DNA of 13,793 nt from Campylobacteraceae bacterium (GTDB taxonomy: Bacteria; Campylobacterota; Campylobacteria; Campylobacterales; Sulfurovaceae). Position 1 is the stretch's first letter. The number at the start of each line of letters is the position of its first letter. A program made the position numbers and the translations under genes. Under the pieces are notes generated by a model. It was not told where the DNA came from and did no database searches. It saw only the letters and a list, made by a program, of their open reading frames with translations. Positions 1-7,446 of this stretch are shown here, piece after piece. The stretch covers positions 1-13,793 of the forward strand of contig JALVQH010000203.1 of the NCBI GenBank assembly GCA_027031505.1, written 5' to 3'.

Positions 1-286
1 GATCACCGATCTCGATCTCATCGTCGTACTCGAGAGCTTCATTGAGTGGTATGTAACTGTCCTTCTGTTCGGCAAGTCGCTCATCGTCATCGGCTACGAC
101 GGTGATCACTTTCTGGATGCTGTAAGTGCGGGTATCGGGATCGATATGCACCTCAAACGTACTCTCAGGTGACGTAAGGCGCTGGGCAGTTTTGACCACT
201 GCTTCTTTAAATGCCTCGACAGCATTCTCTTCGGAAAGGTTTTTTTCGTGCGCCATCGCCTCAATAATGTCCAGGATCTTTTCCAC
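1..286 (-). CDS. nusA: Transcription termination/antitermination factor NusA, N-terminal part (cut by window edge)
   Basis: Reading leftward from a GTG at 284-286 gives 95 uninterrupted codons beginning (V/M)EKILDIIEAMAHEKNLSEEN and continuing with EAFKEAVVKTAQR and an acidic stretch ending in LEYDDEIEIGD, where the window ends. This is the start of the NusA N-terminal domain, which contacts RNA polymerase and acts in pausing, termination and antitermination. The S1 and KH RNA-binding domains would lie outside the window. The GTG start is supported by AAAGGA eight bases upstream on the minus strand (295-300) and by the family's usual EKILDII-type beginning; no ATG start is available in this frame. 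The other minus-strand frame here (106-345) is a shadow. The gene diverges from the HP0268-like gene. Family assignment is by recognition of the N-terminal sequence; confident but partial. Confidence 0.88.
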   Translation of the reverse strand, partial: MEKILDIIEAMAHEKNLSEENAVEAFKEAVVKTAQRLTSPESTFEVHIDPDTRTYSIQKVITVVADDDERLAEQKDSYIPLNEALEYDDEIEIGD

Positions 287-378
287 TGAGTCAGTCCTTT
301 TTGATATTTTGCCAGAACGATGCCATGAACCAAACAGTAACACATCGAGCGGGATTTTTATTTTTATTGCAGAAGGTG

Positions 379-384
379 ATTATA
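379..384 (-). promoter_or_regulatory. Putative -10 box of the nusA promoter
   Basis: The minus strand reads TATAAT here, about 93 bases upstream of the nusA GTG start, in an AT-rich patch. No good -35 hexamer is seen, which is usual for housekeeping promoters in Campylobacterota. The start site would fall near 372. Confidence 0.5.
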
Positions 385-412
385 TCTAAAGCTCCCTTTA
401 CCCGAAATAAAG

Positions 413-418
413 TATAAT
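413..418 (+). promoter_or_regulatory. Putative -10 box for the HP0268-like/miaB/recombinase group
   Basis: A perfect TATAAT lies 46 bases upstream of the ATG at 464, following an AT-rich run (CCCGAAATAAAG). No clear -35 box is seen. It stands back to back with the minus-strand TATAAT at 379-384, so the 177-base gap at 287-463 looks like a simple divergent promoter region. Confidence 0.55.
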
Positions 419-463
419 CCTGCCAAATATTGCACCATCGATTTAATACAAGGACACAATAAT

Positions 464-703
464 ATGAAGCTGAAATTGGCGAGAACCACTCTGAAAGCAA
501 AGCCTAAAACCATTGAACTTTCCACAATCGAAAAACAACTGGATAACCAATCGATCTATTACTTCGACAAAGAAAACTCCCACAAAGATATCCTGGCGCT
601 TATGGACTATTTCGATACCCGGGGCTGTAACGTCTATATGCGTGAGATCACATACGGCCTGAGCGAAGGTGAATTTATTTATGAGGTGCACATTGTCCGA
701 TAG
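464..703 (+). CDS. HP0268-family small protein (putative nuclease)
   Basis: This 79-residue protein matches the H. pylori HP0268 pattern: MKL(K/V)LA start, a central YYFDKENSHKDILALMDYF segment, and an E-F-I-Y-E-V-H-I ending close to HP0268's FLYELHII. HP0268 has been described in the literature as a small alpha/beta protein with nicking endonuclease and ribonuclease activity; that activity is known for the family, not shown here. An AAGGA at about 451-455 precedes the ATG at a normal distance. It sits 38 bases before miaB, the same neighbour as in H. pylori (HP0268/HP0269), suggesting a conserved transcription unit. No signal peptide or membrane segment; probably cytoplasmic. Confidence 0.82.
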   Translation: MKLKLARTTLKAKPKTIELSTIEKQLDNQSIYYFDKENSHKDILALMDYFDTRGCNVYMREITYGLSEGEFIYEVHIVR

Positions 704-741
704 TGCGCTCGTCTCTTTGAAGCATTCTCCTCTCTTTCTCC

Positions 742-2046
742 ATGTCTAAAAAACTCTACCTTGAAACACTCGGCTGCGCGATGAATCAACGTGACAGTGA
801 GCACATCATCGCCGAACTCAATCGCGCAGATACGTATGAATGTACCGACAGACTCGATGAGGCCGATCTGATTCTGATCAACACATGCTCAGTGCGCGAA
901 AAGCCGGTTTCCAAGCTCTTCTCCGAGATCGGAGTCTTTGCCAAACATCGAAAAGAGGGTGCCAGGATCGGGGTGTGCGGCTGCACGGCCAGCCATCTTG
1001 GCGCGGAGGTGATCCGGCGGGCACCGTCGGTCGACTTCGTCCTCGGCGCCCGTAATGTCTCGAAGATCAACGACGTAATGACCCGCCACCATGCGGTGGA
1101 GGTAGACATCGACTACGATGAGAGCACCTATCCGTTCGGCGAGTACCGCACTACCCGGTACAAAGCGATGGTCAACATCACCATCGGGTGCGACAAAAGC
1201 TGCACCTACTGCATCGTCCCCCATACCCGGGGTGAAGAGATCTCGATCCCGAGCGATTTGATCGTACGGGAGATCGTCAGAGCCGTAGAGGGTGGCGCCA
1301 GAGAGGTGCTGCTGCTGGGGCAGAATGTCAACGGATACGGGCGGCGTTTTGGAGTTGGAGTGGTCGAAAACGTGAAAAATTTTACCGAATTGCTTCGCAC
1401 AATCAGCCGCATTGAGGGGCTGGAGCGGATCCGTTTTCAGTCGCCCCATCCTCTCCATATGGACGATGCGTTTCTCGAAGAGTTTGCAACCAATCCGAAG
1501 ATCTGCAAACAGATCCATGTTCCGCTCCAGAGCGGATCGACCCGGATCTTGCGGGCAATGAAGCGGGGGTACACGCAGGAAAATTTTCTCGAACGGTGTG
1601 CAAAAATCCGCCGACTGGCACCCGAGGCGGCTATCTCGACCGATGTGATCGTGGGCTTTCCGGGGGAGACCGACGAAGATTTTGAGGCGACCATGGCGGT
1701 GCTTGAAGCGGTGCGGTTTGAGCAAATGTTTTCGTTCAAATATTCGCCCCGACCGCTGACCGAAGCAGCGGAGTTTGAAGGGCAGGTGGACAGTGCCATC
1801 GCCGGCGAACGTCTCAAGCGGATTCAGGCACGGCACAATGCGATCCTTGATGAGGTGATGCACGCTCAAATGGGACGGATACATCGGGTCTATTTCGATG
1901 AACGCAAACCGGAAGGGCGGATTGCCGGACGTACGGATGACGGAAAACTGGTTTTTGTCTCGGGAGGCGAAGAGCTTCTGGGACAGATCCGTGATGTGGA
2001 AATCATCCGAACCTCCCGTACGGCACTCGACGGCAGGGTGATCTGA
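742..2046 (+). CDS. miaB: tRNA-2-methylthio-N6-dimethylallyladenosine synthase MiaB
   Basis: MiaB converts i6A37 to ms2i6A37 in tRNAs reading UNN codons, using two iron-sulfur clusters and S-adenosylmethionine. The 434-residue protein has the expected order: an N-terminal MTTase domain with cluster cysteines C12 (ETLGCAMN), C49 (INTCSVRE) and C81 (VCGCTAS), then the radical-SAM motif GCDKSCTYC giving C150, C154 and C157, followed by PHTRGEE, a radical-SAM barrel, and a C-terminal TRAM RNA-binding domain from about residue 375. Length is normal. The [12 protein letters not shown] start is the usual one, although no strong Shine-Dalgarno is seen before the ATG. The following recombinase starts one base after the stop, so the two are likely co-transcribed. 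A 386-codon open frame on the opposite strand (889-2049) is a shadow. Confidence 0.96.
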   Translation: MSKKLYLETLGCAMNQRDSEHIIAELNRADTYECTDRLDEADLILINTCSVREKPVSKLFSEIGVFAKHRKEGARIGVCGCTASHLGAEVIRRAPSVDFVLGARNVSKINDVMTRHHAVEVDIDYDESTYPFGEYRTTRYKAMVNITIGCDKSCTYCIVPHTRGEEISIPSDLIVREIVRAVEGGAREVLLLGQNVNGYGRRFGVGVVENVKNFTELLRTISRIEGLERIRFQSPHPLHMDDAFLEEFATNPKICKQIHVPLQSGSTRILRAMKRGYTQENFLERCAKIRRLAPEAAISTDVIVGFPGETDEDFEATMAVLEAVRFEQMFSFKYSPRPLTEAAEFEGQVDSAIAGERLKRIQARHNAILDEVMHAQMGRIHRVYFDERKPEGRIAGRTDDGKLVFVSGGEELLGQIRDVEIIRTSRTALDGRVI

Positions 2047-2047
2047 C

Positions 2048-2905
2048 ATGACTCCCGATCTTTCGGATCTGATCGAACAGTTTCTCGTCTATCTAACCCG
2101 AGTACGAGGGTACAGTGAAGCGACAGCAACAACATATGCCACGGCACTCCGCCAGATGGAGCAGCAGTGCAATTGGTATGAAGAGGAGGGGCGGTGGATA
2201 CTCGATATCATGCCCTGGCGTCTGGCGATCCGATCCCTTTCCAGGCGGAGCATCCATGCCAAACTGACCGCCATTCGTTCCTTTGTCCGCTACGTAAATG
2301 ACCTCACGCCTCTTACGGTCAAAACGCTTGGGGACGAAACAGTCAAGACCCCGCAAACCCTTCCCAAACCTGTTGAAGAGCGTACGATTGATGAAGTGAT
2401 GGAAGCAGCTGCACCTCAGGATCGGCTCGTAATCGCAATGTTGTATGGTCTGGGATTGCGGATCAGTGAATTGGCTTCTTTGAAACTGGAGCAGATCGAT
2501 GCAGAGTGGGTTCGGGTTCTCGGAAAAGGAAACAAAGTACGCCAGATTCCTCTGCTGCCTTATCTGCGCGAGCTCATTGTGCAGCATCGGCGGAGCCAAT
2601 CACCCCAAACCTATCTGTTTGAAAAAGAGGGTAGACCCATGACGGCAGCCCAGCTGCGCTACCGTCTGACGAAAGTGTTTCGCGCACACGGCTTCAAAAC
2701 GACCCCCCACCAGCTTCGCCACTCTTTTGCGACCCATCTTCTGGCTCACGGTGCCCGTATCGCCGACGTGAGCGAACTCCTTGGTCATGCTTCCATGGCA
2801 ACGACGCAAGTCTACACCAAACTCGGCAGTGTAAAAAAGATGAAAGAGTATATGGGAGCACATCCGCTGGCAGGATTCACCCCTCCCCCCGTATCTGATA
2901 TGTAA
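2048..2905 (+). CDS. Tyrosine recombinase, XerC/XerD-like
   Basis: A 285-residue site-specific recombinase with an N-terminal SAM-like core-binding domain (about residues 5-85) and a C-terminal catalytic domain. All catalytic residues are visible: R138 in GLGLRISEL, K160/K163 in GKGNK, H221 and R224 in PHQLRHSFATHLL, H247 in LLGHASM and the nucleophile Y256 in TTQVYTKL. Such enzymes resolve chromosome dimers or integrate mobile DNA. The chromosomal Xer of many Campylobacterota (XerH) is longer, about 350 residues; this compact form is closer to XerC/XerD in size, so whether it acts at the chromosomal dif site is unknown. No phage or integron genes are nearby and its tight spacing to miaB suggests a resident housekeeping gene. 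Its last 29 bases overlap the 3' end of murC on the other strand. Confidence 0.85.
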   Translation: MTPDLSDLIEQFLVYLTRVRGYSEATATTYATALRQMEQQCNWYEEEGRWILDIMPWRLAIRSLSRRSIHAKLTAIRSFVRYVNDLTPLTVKTLGDETVKTPQTLPKPVEERTIDEVMEAAAPQDRLVIAMLYGLGLRISELASLKLEQIDAEWVRVLGKGNKVRQIPLLPYLRELIVQHRRSQSPQTYLFEKEGRPMTAAQLRYRLTKVFRAHGFKTTPHQLRHSFATHLLAHGARIADVSELLGHASMATTQVYTKLGSVKKMKEYMGAHPLAGFTPPPVSDM

Positions 2906-4190
2906 TGTCCCCGGCTCCAAATGCCGTGATCAGTCCTTTGCTGTATTCACGGATCACATGTCCGTCCCGCACTACTTTGACGATGCCGTCCTCTCTGATG
3001 ATCCGGTCGGCCATGAGGAGTTTGTAGCGGCTGAAGGCCCCTTTGAGGTCGATATCCACTTCGATCTCACCGGCGGCCCAGATGGGGAGAATTACCAATT
3101 CATCTACCCCTTCGAAACACTCGACAAATCCCGGGAGATTGTCGAGCGTTCGACTGTATTTGTGAGGCTGCCAGATGGCAGTGAGGGTACGAAGACCCCG
3201 AAGATTCTGGTAGGTTTTAAGTGCCTGAATGGTCGCTTTGATTTCGGTAGGGTGGTGGCCATAATCGTCGATGACGACACATGTATCCCGGTTCTGAATC
3301 ACATCAAAGCGTTTTTTGATCCCCCGATACTCCAGAAGGCGGATACGGATGTTTTCGATCGATACTCCGATTTCCAGCGCTGCGAGGATTGCCAGTGCTG
3401 CATCGAGTGCGATATGCTCTCCGAAACCAGACACTTCAAACACCCCGTAATCCCGAAAACCAAACCGCGTGTGGGGCTCACCGTCCACCAGCACATACTC
3501 AATCTGCGTGATATCCCGGGAAGGATACAGACGCACCGCTTCCAGATCCAAAGAAGCCAGAAACGGATCCTCCCCATTGACCACCCGGAGGGTTGCCATC
3601 TCGAGAAAACGTCGGTAGGCGTTGTAAAACCGCTCTTCATCGTATCCATAATACTCCATGTGCTCGGGCTCGACGTTGGTGACGACGGCGAGCCAGGGGT
3701 GGGAGTTGAGGAAGCTTTCATCGCTCTCGTCGGCTTCGAAAACCACTCGGTTGTTGTCGTAATGGCGCACATTGGAGCCGAACTGTTTGGCGATGGCGCC
3801 GATGAGTGCATTGGAGTGAGGGAGCAGGGCTGCGAGCATCGCTGAGGTAGTGCTTTTGCCGTGTGCGCCGCCGACGGCATACACCTCCTGATCGGCGAGG
3901 ATGAAAGTGAGCGCCTCTTTACGTGAGAAGACTTCGATCCCCAGCTCTCTGGCGCGGATATACTCGACATTGGTGGGACGCACCACCGCCGAGTGGATCA
4001 CCCGCTCGGCTCCCTCGACGGCATCGGGGTGGTGGGGGATGGTGATCTTGATGCCGAAGTTGGTCGCCAGATCGTCGGTGATCTCAGTCTGCTTGATGTC
4101 GCTGCCGCTGACGGTGTGTCCCTGTCCGACGAGGAATTTCGCCAGAGCTGACAGGCCGATACCTCCGATTCCAATAAAATGTATTCGCAT
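2877..4190 (-). CDS. murC: UDP-N-acetylmuramate--L-alanine ligase MurC
   Basis: MurC attaches L-alanine to UDP-MurNAc with ATP, the first peptide step of peptidoglycan synthesis in the cytoplasm. The 437-residue protein begins MRIHFIGIGGIGLSALAKFL (Rossmann-type UDP-binding domain), has the ATP-binding P-loop VGGAHGKSTTSAML at about 107-119, EADESDESFL at 152-161, TNVEPEHMEYYG at about 171-182, DDYGHHPTE at 308-316 and the C-terminal-domain motif QPHKYSRT at 341-348. The P-loop has S where many bacteria have T, and the usual HN motif of the central domain appears as GEHI at 257-260; both look like lineage features, though this was not checked. AGGGG five bases before the ATG is the ribosome site. 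It follows the unknown gene at 4199-4810 by eight bases and closes the minus-strand envelope cluster. Confidence 0.96.
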   Translation of the reverse strand: MRIHFIGIGGIGLSALAKFLVGQGHTVSGSDIKQTEITDDLATNFGIKITIPHHPDAVEGAERVIHSAVVRPTNVEYIRARELGIEVFSRKEALTFILADQEVYAVGGAHGKSTTSAMLAALLPHSNALIGAIAKQFGSNVRHYDNNRVVFEADESDESFLNSHPWLAVVTNVEPEHMEYYGYDEERFYNAYRRFLEMATLRVVNGEDPFLASLDLEAVRLYPSRDITQIEYVLVDGEPHTRFGFRDYGVFEVSGFGEHIALDAALAILAALEIGVSIENIRIRLLEYRGIKKRFDVIQNRDTCVVIDDYGHHPTEIKATIQALKTYQNLRGLRTLTAIWQPHKYSRTLDNLPGFVECFEGVDELVILPIWAAGEIEVDIDLKGAFSRYKLLMADRIIREDGIVKVVRDGHVIREYSKGLITAFGAGDITYQIRGEG

Positions 4191-4198
4191 CGTTTCCC

Positions 4199-4810
4199 CT
4201 AATTGTTATCGAGTGTTTCAAGCTCTTTTTTGCCTGCTTCAATGTGTCGAGACCACATCGCCATGATCATATCGTTGGGCTGAACAAATTCGGTGATAAA
4301 GATGCTTTTGGGATCCTCGGGATCGAGAGAGGTCACGTCGGCGAACTCGTCGATGAACGTCTCAAAACCGATCCCCTCCATCACCGCGGCGGCATGGATC
4401 ATCATCGCGTCATGTATGTCGGGCTCTTCGATCTGATGGTGCAGAACGAGGAAGATCTCTTTGGCACCCTTTTTATCGTTTTCGCTGTAGCGCTGGATCC
4501 CGTGCTCGTAGATCGCCCGGGCCGTGGCATACTCTTCGGGGTCGGAGAGGTCAAACTTTTTGTGCCTGGTAAGGTACTCGGCGAGGAGATCAAATGCCCG
4601 GTTGACAATGAAAGTAAAAAGATCATTGATCGTATCCTCGTCCTCCTGCATCGCCAGCTTGATGTCCAGAAGCTGATATCCCCTGGCGATGGAGTTGTGT
4701 TCGCGCATCTCTTGTTCGAGCCGCCGGACATTGTCCTGAAACTCAGCGTCGTTTTTCAGCGCCTCGATGTCGAGGTTCTCCTGCGTCATACTTGTATCGG
4801 GGGTCGTCAT
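4199..4810 (-). CDS. Conserved-looking hypothetical protein between dapC and murC
   Basis: Encodes 203 residues with no recognised domain. The sequence is strongly acidic and mostly helix-forming (for example residues 14-40 and 50-85), without a signal peptide, membrane segment or cysteine cluster, so a soluble cytoplasmic protein is likely. Its ATG overlaps the dapC stop (ATGA), with AAGGAG placed seven bases upstream inside dapC, and its TAG stop is eight bases before murC. Such coupling argues that it is a real gene translated together with dapC and murC. A role related to cell-wall precursor synthesis is only suggested by position. A second in-frame Met at residue 8 could be an alternative start, but the Shine-Dalgarno favours the first. 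Confidence 0.8.
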   Translation of the reverse strand: MTTPDTSMTQENLDIEALKNDAEFQDNVRRLEQEMREHNSIARGYQLLDIKLAMQEDEDTINDLFTFIVNRAFDLLAEYLTRHKKFDLSDPEEYATARAIYEHGIQRYSENDKKGAKEIFLVLHHQIEEPDIHDAMMIHAAAVMEGIGFETFIDEFADVTSLDPEDPKSIFITEFVQPNDMIMAMWSRHIEAGKKELETLDNN

Positions 4811-5943
4811 AGTATCTCCTTGTTGAAACGTGCGATGGTTTCGAGTGTCCGGCGCATGGTCTCCTCTTCGTAGACGAGCGCCAGCCGGACGTAGCCGCGC
4901 CCCTGACCGTTTCGGCCGAGGAATGAACCGGGCAGCACTTTGATGTTGTGGCGACGGTAGAGCTCCTGCGTGTAGCGGAGCTCATCCCCCGCTTCCATCC
5001 AGATGTAAAAGGTCGCTTCGGGGATCACGGTGCCAAGGAGCGTATTGGCCAGGACAAAATTGCGGCGATATTTTTCCCGGAACGCCTCCACATGCTCCTG
5101 ATCAGCCCACGCCACGGCGGCGGCATGCTGGAGCGGCAGAGGGGCGGCACACCCGACATAGGTGCGGTAGGTCATGTATTGTGAGAGGATTTCGGCATCT
5201 CCGGCGATGAATCCACTGCGCAGCCCCGGCGCCGAGGAGCGCTTGGAGATAGAGTTGACCACGAGAATATTTTTGAACGCAGGATTGCCCGCTTCGATGC
5301 TGGCATTGAGAAGTGAGGGGATCGGATCGTGGAGGTAGAGATCAACATAGCACTCGTCGTTGAGGAGGACAAAGCCGTACCGCAGTGCCCGCTCCACCCA
5401 CTGCACCATCTGCTCGAGGCTCAACACCGAAGCGGTCGGATTGTCGGGGGAATTAAGGATTACCAAATCGCAATCAGCCAATTCCTCCTCGTCGACCGTC
5501 GGCTGAAAACGGTTCTCAGCGGTAAGGTTGAGGTAGAGAACCCGGGCGCCACTCACTTTCGCCGCCCCTTCGTAGATCTGATAAAACGGATCAGGAAACG
5601 CCATGACTGGATTGTCAATCCCGTCGAGGAGAAACTGCGGAAAGTTAAACAGCACCTCCCGCGTCCCAAACGTGGGGATGATCTGCCGATCCTCCAGCAA
5701 GACGCCAAACCGCTTGTCAAGATACGTCAGCATCCCCTGCCGAAGAAAGTCTTCACCGGCGGTTTTGGGGTATTTGTTGAACAGAGGGGCATGCTCCCGC
5801 ACCGCATCGAGGATAAACGCCGGCGTCGCAAACTGCGGCTCCCCGATCGTCAAACTGATCGCCTCTGTACCCTCCGGTGGCTCGATGCCGGCGAGCAGAC
5901 GGTTGAGTTTCTCGAACGGATACGGTTCAAATTCGGTTTTCAT
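4807..5943 (-). CDS. dapC: Succinyldiaminopimelate aminotransferase-like PLP enzyme (DapC)
   Basis: A 378-residue fold-type I, class I/II aminotransferase. Visible features are SLTIGEPQF at 30-38, the substrate/cofactor motif NSPDNPTAS at 164-172, NDECYVDLY at 195-203 with the PLP pyridine-binding D196, the Schiff-base lysine K234 in NSISKRSSAPG, and R242 in LRSGF for phosphate binding. The FEPYPFEKLNRLL start is typical of the Campylobacterota protein annotated as DapC, which transaminates N-succinyl-2-amino-6-ketopimelate toward meso-diaminopimelate for peptidoglycan and lysine. Substrate is inferred from family and from the neighbouring murC; related aminotransferases differ in substrate. 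A modest GGGAAAAG precedes the ATG. The upstream gap (5944-6048) holds repeat island A, and its stop overlaps the next gene by four bases. Confidence 0.83.
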   Translation of the reverse strand: MKTEFEPYPFEKLNRLLAGIEPPEGTEAISLTIGEPQFATPAFILDAVREHAPLFNKYPKTAGEDFLRQGMLTYLDKRFGVLLEDRQIIPTFGTREVLFNFPQFLLDGIDNPVMAFPDPFYQIYEGAAKVSGARVLYLNLTAENRFQPTVDEEELADCDLVILNSPDNPTASVLSLEQMVQWVERALRYGFVLLNDECYVDLYLHDPIPSLLNASIEAGNPAFKNILVVNSISKRSSAPGLRSGFIAGDAEILSQYMTYRTYVGCAAPLPLQHAAAVAWADQEHVEAFREKYRRNFVLANTLLGTVIPEATFYIWMEAGDELRYTQELYRRHNIKVLPGSFLGRNGQGRGYVRLALVYEEETMRRTLETIARFNKEIL

Positions 5944-5962
5944 CTCTTTTCCCTGTTACCAT

Positions 5963-5980
5963 GGTGTGCAATGGTACACC
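5963..5980. repeat. GGTGTGC hairpin, copy 1 (repeat island A)
   Basis: GGTGTGCAATGGTACACC has seven-base arms (5963-5969 and 5974-5980) that pair fully if one G-T wobble is allowed, around a four-base centre. An 18-base counterpart with the same ends is at 8988-9005. It lies 19 bases upstream of the dapC ATG, so in dapC mRNA it may be leader sequence. Confidence 0.6.
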
Positions 5981-5999
5981 CAATCTTTTATTCAGAAAG

Positions 6000-6016
6000 G
6001 CGTTGCAAAGCAACGC
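6000..6016. repeat. GCGTTGC/GCAACGC hairpin in the dacB-dapC gap
   Basis: A perfect seven-base inverted repeat (6000-6006 and 6010-6016) around AAA. Read from the minus strand it follows the dacB stop by about 33 bases and is followed by CCTTTCTG, so it could be a weak terminator, but the T-run is poor. It is the middle module of repeat island A. Confidence 0.55.
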
Positions 6017-6024
6017 AATCCCTA

Positions 6025-6052
6025 AACTCCTCATTCCTCATTCCTGATTTAT
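6025..6052. repeat. 7-base tandem repeats abutting the dacB stop (island A)
   Basis: Four consecutive 7-mers on the plus strand: AACTCCT, CATTCCT, CATTCCT and GATTTAT. The last one contains the complement of the dacB TAA stop (6049-6051). The AACTCCT unit also occurs in the array at 9134-9167, which ends on the secF stop in the same way. Confidence 0.65.
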
Positions 6053-7446
6053 TTGCTCCGCACCAGCCATTCGATGATCTGATTTTGCAACGCGCTTCCC
6101 TTCCAGTGCTCCCGGCCGTTGTATAAGACCGCTACGGCGTACAGTTTGCCCGATCGGCCACGGACATAGCCAGTGATGTTTTTGGCGTTGTTGAGAGTAC
6201 CAGTCTTCATCCAGGCACGCCCTTTGGCAATGCTGCGGCGAAAACGGCGCCTGATAGTGCCGTCTTTGCCGGCAATGGCCAGAGTCTGCATCCAGCGTGA
6301 ACCAAGGGTTTTGTAGGCATCCCGCAACAGATGAACCAGAACATTGGCCGTAACGTAAGAATGGCGTGAGAGACCGCACCCGTTTTGGATACGAATGTGA
6401 TTGTTCCAGAGACCTCGGGCAGCGAGAACACTGCGAACAGCTTTTTCCCCTTTGGCTTCGGTCGCCGGAGCACCTTCCCGCTGTGCTCCGAGGAGAAGAA
6501 AAATGTGTCGAGCGTAGAGGTTGTTGCTCTTTTTGTTAGTTTTGGCCACGATCTGCAGCAGAGTACGGGAGCGGTGGATGATCAGTGCCCGTGCCGAACG
6601 GGGGATGCGCCCCAGAACCCATGTGCCGTCAAGACGGATGCCCGTACGTTTGAGTGCCGACCGAAACGCGTAGTAAAAACTCTCGTGGGGGCGGGTCAGC
6701 ACCTTTGAAATCACCCGGCGGGGACAATGAGTTGAGAGAGTACCTGAGAGAATGACCCGGGGGCGTATTCCTGTGTTGTCAATCTGAATCCGTGGCCACG
6801 AGCGGCTCCCTTTGCAACTTTTTGATGTCGGCTTCAGGTGATTGATCAGTGTATAGGCATCCTCTTCGATCCCTTTATGGGCAACAATCGTTTCTCCGCG
6901 AGGCTGCACTACAATCCGGTTGAGGTGATCATCCAGCATCAAGGCATCAGGCATAGCGTTGTATTCACTATAACGGTTGCGGTCAAATCCGGAGCTGACA
7001 CGATCCTGTGTTCCGAAAAAGCTGAGATCAATCAGTAGATTACCTGTAATGTGTCGTATCCCAAGCCGTCGGAGCCGTTTGGCGATTCGGGACAGATCCC
7101 GGGAGCTCAGCGTCGGATCCCCGAATGCTTCGACCGCCAAATCTCCATGGATTACCCCGCGACTGAAACGACCGGTATAATAAAATTTGGTCGGCCAGCG
7201 AAATTCTGTTCCCAGATCCAACAAAGCACTATAGGTTGTCAGCAGTTTCATAACTGATGCCGGTGTACGCCGCTGATCAGGGCGATGGGAGGCGATGATC
7301 TTTCCGCTTTTGAGTTCACGGATAAGAATGCTGATGCGAGAGGGGTCAATTTTATTGGCGGTTACCATGTCAGCGATACTCTGAGGTACAGCTGCCCATA
7401 TCCCTGCAGACGCAATAAGTCCCACGATTAGCAGCCGACCTGTCAT
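6049..7446 (-). CDS. dacB: D-alanyl-D-alanine carboxypeptidase/endopeptidase, PBP4 type (peptidase S13)
   Basis: DacB trims peptidoglycan peptides in the periplasm by removing terminal D-Ala or cutting cross-links. The 465-residue protein has a signal peptide (MTGRLLIVGLIASAGIWAAV) and the penicillin-binding triad: S64-x-x-K67 in TPASVMKLL, S307-N-N in KKSNNLY and K414-T-G in AWMKTGTLNN. The long stretch between the first two motifs (roughly 80-290) matches the inserted domains typical of S13 enzymes. The region usually read as DGSGLSR appears as NGCGLSRHS (355-363), a mild deviation. The protein is notably rich in arginine. Its ATG overlaps the stop of the upstream aminotransferase (ATGA), implying coupled translation. 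The stop codon is embedded in repeat island A. Confidence 0.92.
   Translation of the reverse strand: MTGRLLIVGLIASAGIWAAVPQSIADMVTANKIDPSRISILIRELKSGKIIASHRPDQRRTPASVMKLLTTYSALLDLGTEFRWPTKFYYTGRFSRGVIHGDLAVEAFGDPTLSSRDLSRIAKRLRRLGIRHITGNLLIDLSFFGTQDRVSSGFDRNRYSEYNAMPDALMLDDHLNRIVVQPRGETIVAHKGIEEDAYTLINHLKPTSKSCKGSRSWPRIQIDNTGIRPRVILSGTLSTHCPRRVISKVLTRPHESFYYAFRSALKRTGIRLDGTWVLGRIPRSARALIIHRSRTLLQIVAKTNKKSNNLYARHIFLLLGAQREGAPATEAKGEKAVRSVLAARGLWNNHIRIQNGCGLSRHSYVTANVLVHLLRDAYKTLGSRWMQTLAIAGKDGTIRRRFRRSIAKGRAWMKTGTLNNAKNITGYVRGRSGKLYAVAVLYNGREHWKGSALQNQIIEWLVRSK

Noticed and set aside
889..2049. 386-codon open frame on the minus strand opposite miaB
   Set aside because: It mirrors miaB, has no recognisable domain, and miaB has all its motifs on the plus strand; long antisense frames are expected at this base composition.
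2958..3845. 295-codon plus-strand open frame inside murC
   Set aside because: Antisense to a clear MurC; composition is low-complexity in D, V and H as expected of a shadow frame.
6000..6016. Confident rho-independent terminator for dacB
   Set aside because: Stem is only seven bases and the following minus-strand bases (CCTTTCTG) are not a proper T-run; kept only as a hairpin repeat.
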